DNA of 15,503 nt from positions 1 to 15,503 of the forward strand of contig JADNYV010000791.1 in the NCBI GenBank assembly GCA_015501055.1. The letters run 5' to 3'. The position numbers and the translations under genes were made by a program. This DNA is from Mucidula mucida. Its lineage: Eukaryota > Basidiomycota > Agaricomycetes > Agaricales > Physalacriaceae. Under the pieces are notes generated by a model. That model was not told the DNA's origin. It did not search any database and saw nothing but the letters and a program-made list of their open reading frames with translations. This document shows, piece by piece, positions 1 through 9,312 of this stretch; position 1 is the stretch's first letter; every line of letters starts with the position of its first letter.

Positions 1-32
1 CTCAAACGTTTACTAATGTTTCTGCTCTGCAG

Positions 33-2556
33 GAGGAGGGATCTGACGATGTTTTCCAGGTCAAAAGTCGAAATTAAGCAGGAAGCTGACTTTGGGGAAG
101 AGTAAGCATTCTCAGTATGTCCAGTGCGTTCCACTCAATAGCTTTAGTCGCTTATTTTATGCAGGGACATCATCCCGAATCTTGACCAGGCGTCTATTTC
201 CCCCAACCGAGGCCCAACCTACGACGAGGCGTATCTGAATGAACTGAAAGCGAGCACTAGGCGGGCACCAGTAGATCCGTATGATGCCGATATGTCAATG
301 GATGTCGACATGTCTCTCGATTTCGACGACACTTCCATGCAAGTTGTGGACGAATCCGTTATTTCTGGTGTGTTGTATTGCTACGAGTAATCCAGCCGCG
401 CTAACCATGATTCAAGCAAGTAGTAGCATCCCGTCGGAATCCTCCATCAAGGTCGCTAAAGAACGCAGGGAGAGGATGCGAACGACAACAACATCTGGAG
501 AAGAGGACTTCATTTCATTATCCTTGACGCGGAAATCAGAGGACTTGGGCCCACACCCCGAAAGTCGAATTGTGCGGGAGGAAGATGAGCTTGGCGAAGG
601 CGATGATGGTGAGTGTGTCAAGCTCTTTTGGACCTGTTCTGACTTGCTTGGCATGAAGAATTTGCAGAGTACACGAGTGCGCAAGAGCGTATAGCATTGG
701 GCAAGAAATCCCGCAAGAAGGAGGCAAAGAAGCGGCGCGAAACTATGCAAGAAATGATAGCAGATGCGTAAGATACTTCCTGCTCATTCTGTCTCGCACT
801 TATGTATCCTTCAGCGAGGAAGAGGATGACGAAACAATGGAATGGGAACAAGAGCAGCTTCGTCGTGGAGGGCATCTCGCTTCTACACCGCCACCAGATG
901 CGAAGGTCAAACAAATCTATAAACCCGCGCCAAGTACGCTCAACGTCCTGCATCAGCTTGCATTTCTAATTCGCCCTCTTTCAGTTCCTCCGGTTACCAC
1001 TCTACCAACGCTTGGTCCGGCTTTAGACCGCCTGGCTCATCAGCTCTCTCAATTGACGACTTCACATGCTGCGCACGTTTCTTCGATGAACTCCTTAGCG
1101 CAGGAGCGGACTGACCTTGACCGACGAGAAACCGAAATGCGGGAGATGGTAGTGCGCGCGGAGGAGAAACGTGCTTGGTTCAATTCTTTCAATGATTGGG
1201 TGGAAGGAGTTGCTGGATTTTTGGATGAAAAGGTTTGCACGTCCTCTTATCCCGCTAACTCGTGGCTCACCTCCCATTCTAGTATCCATTACTTGAAAAC
1301 CTAGAAGAAGAGCACATATCACTTTTACAAGAACGTTACGAGATGGTCAAGAAACGTCGTACTGAAGACGACAAAGATGACGCTTTCCTTTTCATGGGCA
1401 GCTCTTCCCAGTCCTCCCCAGTCGAGGAGGAAACGGACGAATTCGGACGCGCCAAGCCCACCCCAACCGAGCTCAGAGCTCAGCGGCGAGCCGGTCGTGC
1501 CGCTCGACGCCAGCAACGTAGTCGTCAACGGGATGCAGAGGAAGGGTACTCCACTGATGATGAACTTCCTCCGCCAGATGCAGCTGCTTACCGTGAAGCT
1601 TTTCAGTCTGTGGATGCCAGGAAACAGGACGTCTTAGCAGACGTACGAGCAAAGGAGTTCCTAGATCCCGCAAAAGGGAGATGGACCGACTGGCGAGAGC
1701 GGTATGCAGACAGTTATGTCGGCGCATGGGGTGGTCTTGGTGTTGTTAGTGTGTGGGAGTTTTGGGCTCGGCTAGAATGCGTGGGCTGGGATTTTGTTGA
1801 GGTAATGTCCTTTCTTATATATCTATCTACTTGATTTCTGACTGGTTGGCGGTCTCAGGATTCTAGAAGCTTGGATAGCTTTGCCTGGTATAAGGGTCTC
1901 TATGAGTATTCGCGACCGGATGGCGAAGAGCTCGGAAGTGATGGCGATTTGGTGTCTTCCATGATTACGACAGCCATCATTCCTCGAATATGCAAGATCC
2001 TAGAAGGCGGTGCGTTGGATGTGTATTCAGAGAAACACGTCAAACGGATGGTCGACTTTACTGAGGAGGTGGAAGCGAGCGTCGAGCCGAATAATGTTAA
2101 GATACAGGTGTGTTTCATCATATTTGAAGAGACTCCAAAGCCGACTTCGCCAGATGCTGTTCAAATCGGTAATCAACCTCTTTGACAAGGCTGTAGCGGA
2201 CACTCAGGATCTGCAAAAAGAACGACTGCAGGCCTCACTGGCTTTCAATCCAGAATCGATACCGGCGCGTCGACGATTTCTGGTGAGGAGAGTAAAGCTT
2301 CTCCGCAATCTCATCCGATGGCGTAAACATACTGGGGAACGATTCGGTGTTGGACAGTCAATTAGTCGGCTAGTGGATGGACCTCTATTGTCTATCGCTG
2401 AAACTGGCTGGGATGTTGGAGGGGAGGAAATTATGAAGCAGGTGAGTGTTTCATCTGCCTCAAGGCTAATTTTTACTAACTACCTATTAGGTTTCCAGCA
2501 TGCTTCCCGAAGAACTGATGTCGAGTACTTTAAGGACCCGGCTCACAGCTCGATAA
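33..2556 (+). CDS. GCFC-domain protein (PAXBP1/GCFC1-like), 5' end missing
   Basis: Members of this family (human PAXBP1, plant ILP1, related to yeast Ntr2) act in the nucleus in disassembly of the intron-lariat spliceosome. Exons read: 33-101, 165-367, 417-608, 659-767, 815-933, 985-1232, 1283-1801, 1859-2107, 2154-2441 and 2491-2556, giving about 686 visible residues in one frame to a TAA stop. Bases 1-32 are the end of an upstream intron with a TACTAAT branch site at 11-17. Visible in order: YDEAYLNELKAST, an acidic Asp/Met tract, PHPESRIVREEDELGEGDD, a basic stretch (ALGKKSRKKEAKKRRE), MEWEQEQLRRG, a long helical segment with coiled-coil character, a basic Arg/Gln tract, then the GCFC core from about visible residue 445 (WTDWRERYADSYVGAW, FWARLECVGWDFVE). 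The N-terminus lies outside the window. Family assignment is firm; the spliceosome role is known from homologues only. Confidence 0.88.
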
Positions 2557-2622
2557 GAATATATGGTTGTTTTTCTGGGGGCGACTCGACTTTTTTTCGA
2601 AACCGAGCGGATCCTTTCTTAT

Positions 2623-2665
2623 GAGATGACAGTGCTGACTTATAGTCCTTTATCGCTGTCATCTC
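2623..2665. repeat. 10-bp perfect inverted repeat downstream of the GCFC gene
   Basis: GAGATGACAG at 2623-2632 is the exact reverse complement of CTGTCATCTC at 2656-2665, with a 23-base loop. It starts 66 bases after the GCFC stop, so it probably lies in the 3' untranslated region and could fold as a stem-loop in the mRNA. No function is known. Confidence 0.6.
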
Positions 2666-3021
2666 CTGGACCGTCTCGTATATGAAGATTGTGAAGCACT
2701 CATGACCCGCACGACTCGGCTGTGTGCTATAAGTTAGTTGTGTGAGGCTCGTTCCGCTGTCAGACATTAATACACATTATACTTACCTATTTGGGAAATG
2801 AAATGTTGTCAAAGGACTCCGGGCGTGCGTTGGAATTTGAGAGAAGAATTGATTGAAGGACTGCGGCTGTGCCGGAGGCTCACGCAAGTCCGAGGTGCAG
2901 CGTTTGTTATACTCGACGCGTATGATCGGAGGAGCCGCGAACTTGCGTAGCCTCTTTGGTCATATCAGATTAGATTGCTTTCAATCGGCCTCTGTAATTG
3001 GCTGCAGTTCATCTCCGCTGT

Positions 3022-3034
3022 CTTATCTGATAAG
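3022..3034. promoter_or_regulatory. Palindromic GATA-factor site upstream of the first FSP1-like gene
   Basis: CTTATCTGATAAG is a perfect palindrome around a central T. It places AGATAAG and TGATAAG back to back, about 100 bases upstream of the ATG at 3137. GATA zinc-finger factors in fungi (nitrogen type such as AreA, iron type such as Urbs1/SreA) bind HGATAR sites, often in pairs. Binding here is inferred from the motif alone. Confidence 0.4.
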
Positions 3035-3136
3035 TCTGACGTTTTTGCAACCCGTCCGATCAATTGGCTCGTTCTGACCTCTTCATAAAAACGGCAATGT
3101 TCAACATGCCGCACCCCACGTCCCTTCCGCAGAACT

Positions 3137-4484
3137 ATGCCGCACAACATCGTTATTGTTGGAGGCAACTTTGGTGCTCATGTCGCGCGCGCTCTGTCCT
3201 CGTCGCTGGACCCGAAGCTCTACAACTTGATTCTCATCAATGCGCGACCGTTTCGGTTTAACAACATTGCTTGTGCGCGCATGGTTGTCTCCGATGCAGA
3301 TCATCTAGATTCTGAAGACGCTGCTTTCATTCCCTATGCCAAGCTATTCTACAAGGGAAACGGGACGTTTATATGTGGTACGGTGACGGCCATAGAGAAG
3401 GAAGGCAACTTGGTCCGAGGAGGACGCGTCGTACTGGCCGATGGGCAGAAGATAGACTGTCATGTTCTCGTGCTGGCGACGGGTTCTGTTTGGGGTGGTA
3501 CAATGGCCGTGCCCGATAGCCCGGAGGATATATCGCGTTTCCTGGAGGGGACGCGGAAGATGTTCACTTACGCGAAGGGCGTTGTTCTCGTCGGCGGAGG
3601 ACCAATCGCGATTGGTAAGTCTATTCTGCATCGACTGAACTCCCATAGCCTGAGTACGGTTCTCCAGAGATAGCAGGCGAAGTCCGGGACGAATGGCCTG
3701 TGAGATTTTTACTACTTGCTAGTCAACACGCGTTGTTGACGCGCCATGTAGGACAAGCCCGTGACTATAATTCACCGCAGGCCCAAGCTGTTGACAGACG
3801 TCTACCCAGACAAATTCCGGGACGCCGTGGTAACAAATCTGGAGGCGCGGGGCATAGATGTCGTCCTTGACGATACAGTGGACCTCGATCTTCCATCTGG
3901 CGCTACATCAGTGACCACACACAAAAGCAGAACCGTGTCAGGAGACCTCATTGTACGTATCAATCATTCATTTTGTCCTGCGTTCCAATCTGGATCTGGC
4001 ATTTGTTTCCTTATGTAGCTGCCAATGTGGGAGACCAAACCGAATACGGCGTACATCGCCAAGTCGTTTGGACGGGGGGCTCTTGCTAAGGATGGCTGCG
4101 TCCGAGTGCGGCCGACTCTGCAGCTGCCTGATCATCCTGAAATCTTCGCTTTGGGTGACATGGTCGATTGGCCTGAAGTAAAGCAGGCATTGAAAGCAAT
4201 TGCTCACGCGAAGATCGTCATTGCCAACGTCCTCAGTTATTTGAAAGATAAGCCTTTGAAGAGCTATGGCGGTTCACACGAAGCGTTGATGCTTACAGGC
4301 GGAAAGGTTAGTATTCTTTGTTCCCTTTGACTTCACGAGCCAAGGACTCATTTGTTGAATGTAGAATGACGGTATTGGCTACATAGGTCTTCTATGGGGC
4401 ATCATTGTCGGCGCATGGCTGGTAAAACCGTACTCGGCTCGTAATCTGGGAGTTCCTATATTCAGGAGAGACTCTGGATATTGA
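3137..4484 (+). CDS. FSP1/AIFM2-like FAD/NAD(P)H oxidoreductase, copy A
   Basis: A flavoprotein of the AIFM2/FSP1 (AMID-like) pyridine nucleotide-disulphide oxidoreductase fold; animal homologues pass electrons from NAD(P)H to quinones such as ubiquinone. Exons 3137-3614, 3668-3699, 3752-3952, 4019-4306 and 4365-4484 encode 372 residues, close to human FSP1 in length. Visible: FAD-binding Rossmann motif IVIVGGNFGAHVAR (residues 5-18), VLVLATGSVWGG, the NAD(P)H-binding motif VVLVGGGPIAIE (about 149-160), and the second FAD motif EIFALGDM (about 278-285). The last exon codes for a hydrophobic tail (GYIGLLWGIIVGAWL). Position 2 is Pro, so there is no N-myristoylation signal. Unlike copies B and C it reads WETKPNT where they read WGTRPNT, and FRFNNIACAR where they have YR.HLIA.AR. 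It is closer to copy B than to C. Its substrate is unknown. Confidence 0.88.
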
Positions 4485-4796
4485 GGCGACCGTCGCTCAT
4501 TGAGTGAAATGCTACTTGTATAGCTTTTAATGTATACCACTCAAACCTAATTTCAGTCCTGTTATTTAGTGTCCTCTTGATTTCCTTATCTAGCGCTGGT
4601 CTTAATGACAACAGCGGCATGGTTCGTTTCTCGTCGTTCGCTCATGTCCTGAGTCATGAGTATTTGTCACGTCCCTTTCCTGGCTTGGGACTTTGGCCGA
4701 CAGGTTGTCATCAGCCTGGCATGAGCGCAGCCAAATCATTCGTTCGTTCGCATATAACATGCCGTACAGCCCCCGAGAACCTTCCACCACCTCTCC
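4485..4796 (+). promoter_or_regulatory. Spacer and promoter between FSP1-like copies A and B
   Basis: This 312-base spacer has no coding signal. It contains one AGATAA site read on the minus strand (TTATCT, 4586-4591), a TGAGTCA at 4650-4656 that matches the AP-1/Gcn4/Yap-type core and sits in a small CTCATG..CATGAG inverted repeat (4641-4660), a TTCG run near 4739-4750, and an AT-rich CATATAAC at 4751-4758, about 40 bases before the ATG at 4797. It does not resemble the spacer before copy A apart from the GATA motif. Regulatory roles are inferred from motif matches only. Confidence 0.35.
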
Positions 4797-6145
4797 ATGT
4801 CGAAAGAACTACCCACAAAGCGCAATATCGTCGTAGTCGGGGGCAACTTTGGAGCTCACGTCGCTCGCTCCTTGTCCCGTTCACTGGATCGCACTTTATA
4901 CAACTTGATTCTCATCAATGCGCGCCCATATCGACTTCATCTCATAGCCGCCGCACGCATGGTTGTGTCGGACTTGGACAATCTAGACACCGAAGACACG
5001 GGCTTTGCACGGTATGACAAGTTGTTCTATAACGGCAATGGCACCTTTGTCTGTGGAACGGTGACGGGAATAGAGAAGGAGGAGGGGAAGAAAGAAGGGG
5101 GACGAGTGGTCTTGGAAAGCGGCGAGAAGATTGACTTTAGCGTCCTGGTGCTCGCGACGGGTTGTATTTGGGGCGGTCCATTGGCTATACCGAATGGCCC
5201 GGAGGACGTCACTCGATTCATTCAAGGGACGCGCCAGATGTTCGAGGACGCGCAGAACATTGTCCTCGTTGGCGGAGGGCCAGCTGCGATAGGTATGTCT
5301 CTTTTGTCTGGATTGTTCGCGTTCGCTGACTACCTCTTCAGAATTTGCCGGGGAAATCAAGGAAGTTTGGCCAGTATGTTGTATATCACCCTCCCTTGAC
5401 CAGTCTACGAGTCGAGTCTTCTTTAGGATAAAGGTGTCACCATAGTACACCGCGGCAGTCAACTATTAACAGACATCTACACCGACAAATTCCGGGTTGG
5501 TATCCTCCGCGATTTGGAAGCACGCGGTGTTCGTGTCATTCTGAACGACACGGTAGACCTCGAGATACCTTCTGCTGCTACTTCTGTAGTCACTCATAAA
5601 GGACAAGAGATCAATGCAGACCTCATCGTACGCGTCCTCTGTCGTGCTTCTCATTGACGGCTGACTTCTTCATTCAACAGCTCCCGATGTGGGGGACACG
5701 CCCGAATACCGCATATATTGCGTCTTCCCTAGGAGCTGATACCCTGGCAGAGAACGGATGCGTCAAAATTAGACCAACGTTCCAATTGCATGATCATTCG
5801 GAAATCTTCGCTATGGGTGATATCATCGACTGGCCTGAAGTGAAGCAATCACTGAAAGCAGGTCGACATGCCGCTATCGTTAGCAAGAACGTTGTCAGTT
5901 ACCTCCAAGGCAAACCCCTGAAAGAGTACAAGGGCAGTTACGAGGTGCTGATCCTAACAGGTGGCAAGGTATGATACCTCACTCGTACTTGGAATTTTTG
6001 CTTATTCCTTGATCACCTTGTTCAGAAGGGCGGCCTTGGCTTCATCGGTATTTGGTGGGGCATCATCGTCGGTGCATGGTTTGTAAGGTTGAACAGAGGG
6101 CGCAATCTTGCCATTCCTTTCTTTAGACGGTCGTCGGGATACTGA
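4797..6145 (+). CDS. FSP1/AIFM2-like FAD/NAD(P)H oxidoreductase, copy B
   Basis: Tandem paralogue of the gene just upstream. Exons 4797-5292, 5342-5373, 5427-5627, 5681-5968 and 6026-6145 encode 378 residues. Exons 2-5 (32, 201, 288 and 120 bases) have exactly the lengths found in copy A, with the same intron phases. Visible: Rossmann motif IVVVGGNFGAHVAR near the N-terminus (about 11-24), VLVLATGCIWGG, NAD(P)H motif IVLVGGGPAAIEFAGEI, the WGTRPNT motif, EIFAMGDIIDW and the hydrophobic C-terminal segment GFIGIWWGIIVGAWF. It starts MSKE, so it is not a myristoylation substrate. All motifs expected of a working flavoprotein are present. AATATAAATA at 6204-6213, about 60 bases after the stop, may serve as a polyadenylation signal. 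The quinone or lipid-radical acceptor is inferred from animal FSP1 and is not shown here. Confidence 0.9.
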
Positions 6146-6265
6146 TCATGATCACGAGCTTGTATTCGTACGCACATCTGACGCGCTTTCCGTTATTGAC
6201 GACAATATAAATAGCGATCCCATCGAGTATCTGGTATATGCACCGGCAATGATTGAGCTCGTCCA

Positions 6266-7599
6266 TCACAAGCCCATGCTTGCTTGGAACTGAGGAACCA
6301 TGAGTGTGCGCGACTTGGCCATTCTTGCCATCCAGGCGCCGAACGTTATGCCCCATAGTAAGCCGACGTACGCTACGCCACCCTCCTACAAGGCTCGTGT
6401 CAATCGTTACAGAAAACACTTGGATGCACTGCCGATCTCACCTTGCCGTTTGTAACCAAGATCATCTCGGGCATGCCTTTGTACTTCTTGGGAGCGGTAC
6501 CATTTTTGACGTAGCTCAAAATATTGGCAGAGACAACGCCTGCGTGGAACTGCGCCTTGCCGGCTTGCTTCTGCTCCTTGATATCCGTGATGTCTCCGAG
6601 TGCGAATATTTCCGGGTGGTTCGGGAGCTGGAGTGTGGGCGTGACTTTGACGAAGCCTTTGCTGTCGAGCACGTCGGATCCCAGGGATGACAGGAACTCG
6701 GTGTTGGGACGGGTACCCCACGCCGCGACCTGTTGAGCGTGGATTAGCTGGGAGACTTGAAGTGAGTCATGACTTACAACGAGGTCGCCTTCTAAAGTCT
6801 TTCCATTCCGAGTCTTGACTGACCCATCCACAGGTGTGAAATCATCGACGTAGTCGTTATACACGAACTTGACTCCTCGTGCGGCAAAGCTGGACTCGGT
6901 GCGACGACGGAATTTATCAGGATACGAGTCGTTGAGTAGTTGGGGTAACGCTTGAACGACTGTGACCGTCTTTTTCTGGAGCGAAGTATCAACTAACGTT
7001 CGAGAAATGATTGACCACGTACAGGCCACAGATCTTTAATCTCTCCCGCAATTTCTGTAGCGCCGGTTAGATCACAAGTTGAAGGGCTTTTCACGAAGTA
7101 GGAGCGCACCTAGACCAACTGCTCCTCCGCCAGCGATGACAACACTCTTTGCGCTGTCAAACTCCTTCCGCCTTGTAGCCAACCACTCTGTCACGGCCTC
7201 CTCGTCATTCGGGAACGCTAGTGGTCCAGGCCAGTTTGCACCCGTCGCCAGAACCAGCACGTCAAAAGGAACCTTCTCTCCGTTGTCTAAAGTTACCGAG
7301 CCACCTTTCTTTCCTCTCTTCTGCACAGCTGTGACGGCTGCCTGCACAAAGGTGCCCTTCCCGTCGTGGAACACCTTGTCGAAGCGCGCAAAGGCGGTCT
7401 TTTCGAGGGCATCGCGGTCAGAGACGACCATGCGCGCGGTGGCGATGAGGTGTATGCGGTAGGGGCGTGGGTCTATGAGGATGAGGTTGTGCTTTGACGC
7501 GTCGAGGCTCGCGGAGAGGGTGCGCGCCACTGCAGCTCCATATCCGCCTCCGACGACGACGATGTTGGGCTTTCCGTTGTTGGGTATGTGAGCAGACAT
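6266..7599 (-). CDS. FSP1/AIFM2-like FAD/NAD(P)H oxidoreductase, copy C
   Basis: Third paralogue, convergent with copy B and separated from it by 120 bases. On the minus strand the exons are 7599-7110, 7054-7023, 6975-6778, 6729-6442 and 6385-6266, encoding 375 residues. Exons 2, 4 and 5 (32, 288 and 120 bases) match copies A and B exactly; exon 3 is three bases shorter. The ATG at 7599 was chosen over an in-frame ATG at 7686 because the protein alignment begins here (MSAHIPNNGKPNIVVVGGG). Visible: Rossmann motif VVVGGGYGAAVAR, VLVLATGANWPG, NAD(P)H motif VVIAGGGAVGLEIAGEI, WGTRPNT, EIFALGDITD and the tail YVGLLWGITFGAWM. It keeps the textbook GGGxG loop, where A and B have GGNFG, and is the most divergent of the three, so it may be nearest the ancestral form. 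Expected to be an active NAD(P)H-dependent flavoprotein. Confidence 0.9.
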
Positions 7600-8250
7600 C
7601 TTTAGGTGGGGAAACGATAGAAGACATTTCGCGACTCTTATACCAATGCATTGCGAACTACATTCATTTACCAAGCGCATTTGCAAGCATACATCCCTCC
7701 ATAAGCTAGCCCGTCAGCGAAAATGACTACAATGTCAATTTCAAGGTGTCATTATCTTATCTTATCTGGAGTGTGGCGGAACTTTAGATAGCGAGTGCGT
7801 ATCCGTGCTCTCTAAACTTATGATCTGAAGCAGTGGCAGAGGGGATATGCAAAAAGAGGCCAACCTTTTGCAATGTCTAGAAGTAAATCTCGAGGTAGGC
7901 TAGCCAAAGGCTATTTCATCAGCGTCGTTGACAGGTCACTTGTATACAAAATTCGGCAATGACTGTCGAAGATCTTGTAAGATCCTTAGACGCGTTGACG
8001 ACTCTTTGTCACGACGATCAGCTCTCCATATCTGATATTCATCTGAACGTTCGGCGCCCGGATTTGTCAGAATTGAGTCGCTAGAGTTAGAGTCATTGCT
8101 AATCGTAACAGGAGTATATATCGTATTTGCCACCGTAGCCTCAAGATCCCACAGTTCAGGTTGATCTTTAGTCATTCCCTGAACTGAACCTAGGTAGAGA
8201 GCGAAATCCCTGCTCATAGTCAACGACTGGAATTTGCTACTACACCACTC
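7600..8250. other. Spacer between FSP1-like copy C promoter and SDR 3' end
   Basis: About 650 bases with no recognised gene. The part next to 7600 is the promoter of copy C and holds the GATA triplet. A 95-codon open frame on the minus strand (8223-7936) begins 27 bases past the SDR stop; it has no recognised motif, no intron and a polar composition (Ser, Asp, Arg), and I do not accept it as a gene. Nothing else stands out. Confidence 0.5.
7753..7766 (-). promoter_or_regulatory. Three tandem GATA sites upstream of FSP1-like copy C
   Basis: TATCTTATCTTATC on the plus strand reads as three AGATAA repeats on the minus strand at exact 5-base spacing, about 155 bases upstream of the ATG at 7599. 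Clustered GATA sites are typical targets of fungal GATA factors. Binding is not demonstrated. Confidence 0.4.
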
Positions 8251-9312
8251 TCAGATTCTCGGGTGATAGTTATACTTCTTCCTAGTAACGCGATCCACCA
8301 ACGTCGGCCAGAACATATACAAGATTGGCGCGATAGCTTGTGACGCTGGCATAAAGACCGTCTTCTCTCGATTATCGACCGCTTCGATGCATCTCTTCGC
8401 TACCTTCTCAACCTTTAGTCCAGATTGATTTTCATTGAGACTAGTCGCGTCGGCATCGACAGCAGAAGATCTGAATGAGCCTTCCACGGTGGAGGGAAGA
8501 ATACAAGAGAAGGCGATCGAAGGGTGCTCGACGGACAGGGCTTGATACAAGACGAGGGACGCGGCTTTTGTGGAACCGTAAAGCGCCCGAGTAGGGCAAG
8601 GAATGACGGCACCGAGTGATGATACAAGGAGGATGGAGGGCGATGCGGAGGAACGCGTGAGTAAAGGGATCTAGTACGCGATATTAGCAGGCCCAATAGT
8701 CTATATATGCACGTACAAACGTCACCGCGACAACAAGCGGTCCGTAGTAGTTTACACGCGTCGCAGCCTCGGTAGCGGCGACTGTCTTTTGCACTCCTTC
8801 CTTGTCGATGTCTGGCAGTTGTCTCGCAGTTTCTAGGTGCTCTATTCCTGCGATACCAAGGATTGGTTGTAACGCAGAGACACCTGCCGTCAAGATCAAC
8901 GTATCGAATCCGTTCCATTCTAGAGCGACATCAGGAATCATCACAGGCAAAATTCTGCACTATTCTCACCGTTTTGAAGAGTGTCGCGGAGCGCTATCAT
9001 GTCGTCGATAGAGGCAATATCAGCCGCAACCGAGAGTAATCTGCGTGCGCTGCCCGGCTTGGCTGTACACATCTCTACCGTCTCGTTCAACTTCTCTTGA
9101 CGCCTGCCAACAATGCAGACTCTAGCGCCTCTCTCCACATACTGCTTCGCTATCTCCCGACCAATACCTGTGCCAGCACCTAGAACAAGGACCCGTTCTT
9201 CAGATTGAGATATCCTGCCAAGGCGAGCGGGTGTCCTTGCGTATCGCCATAGCTGCCGCACGAGAAATAGAGCTGGAATCCCCGCGAGAAGTATCGTCGA
9301 TTTCGCGTTCAT
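8251..9312 (-). CDS. Membrane-anchored short-chain dehydrogenase/reductase (SDR)
   Basis: NAD(P)-dependent oxidoreductase of the classical SDR family. On the minus strand the exons are 9312-8970, 8919-8717 and 8670-8251, giving 321 residues. A hydrophobic N-terminal segment (ILLAGIPALFLV, about 7-18) probably anchors it to the ER or another membrane. Visible: cofactor motif GAGTGIG (45-51), the conserved Asn in NYYGP (N171), the catalytic Ser in VSSLG (S200), and YGSTK with Y213 and K217, so the full catalytic tetrad is present. The arrangement resembles 11-beta-HSD/DHRS7-like enzymes; 3-ketodihydrosphingosine reductase is an alternative, but its usual GGSxGLG signature is not seen. The substrate could be a lipid, retinoid-like or steroid-like carbonyl. 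The gene points the same way as the desaturase further right, with 970 bases between them. Confidence 0.85.

Larger units (their letters stand above)
2557..3136. other. Intergenic region: GCFC 3' side and first oxidoreductase promoter
   Basis: This 580-base stretch separates two genes on the same strand. I see no convincing coding sequence in it. It holds the inverted repeat at 2623-2665, a palindromic pair of GATA sites at 3022-3034, and a weak TATA-like CATAAAAA at 3084-3091, about 50 bases before the next ATG. Confidence 0.6.

Noticed and set aside
7936..8223. 95-codon open frame on the minus strand after the SDR stop
   Set aside because: It begins 27 bases past the SDR stop, has no recognised motif, intron or promoter signal, and its composition is polar and low in hydrophobic core residues. 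Most likely 3' flank read by chance.
8415..8918. 167-codon minus-strand frame overlapping the SDR
   Set aside because: It runs through SDR exons 2 and 3 and their intron in the wrong frame, and the SDR tetrad (N171, S200, Y213, K217) fixes the true one.
8251..9312. SDR as 3-ketodihydrosphingosine reductase
   Set aside because: The cofactor loop is GAGTGIG instead of the GGSxGLG usual in that family, so the specific name was not assigned.
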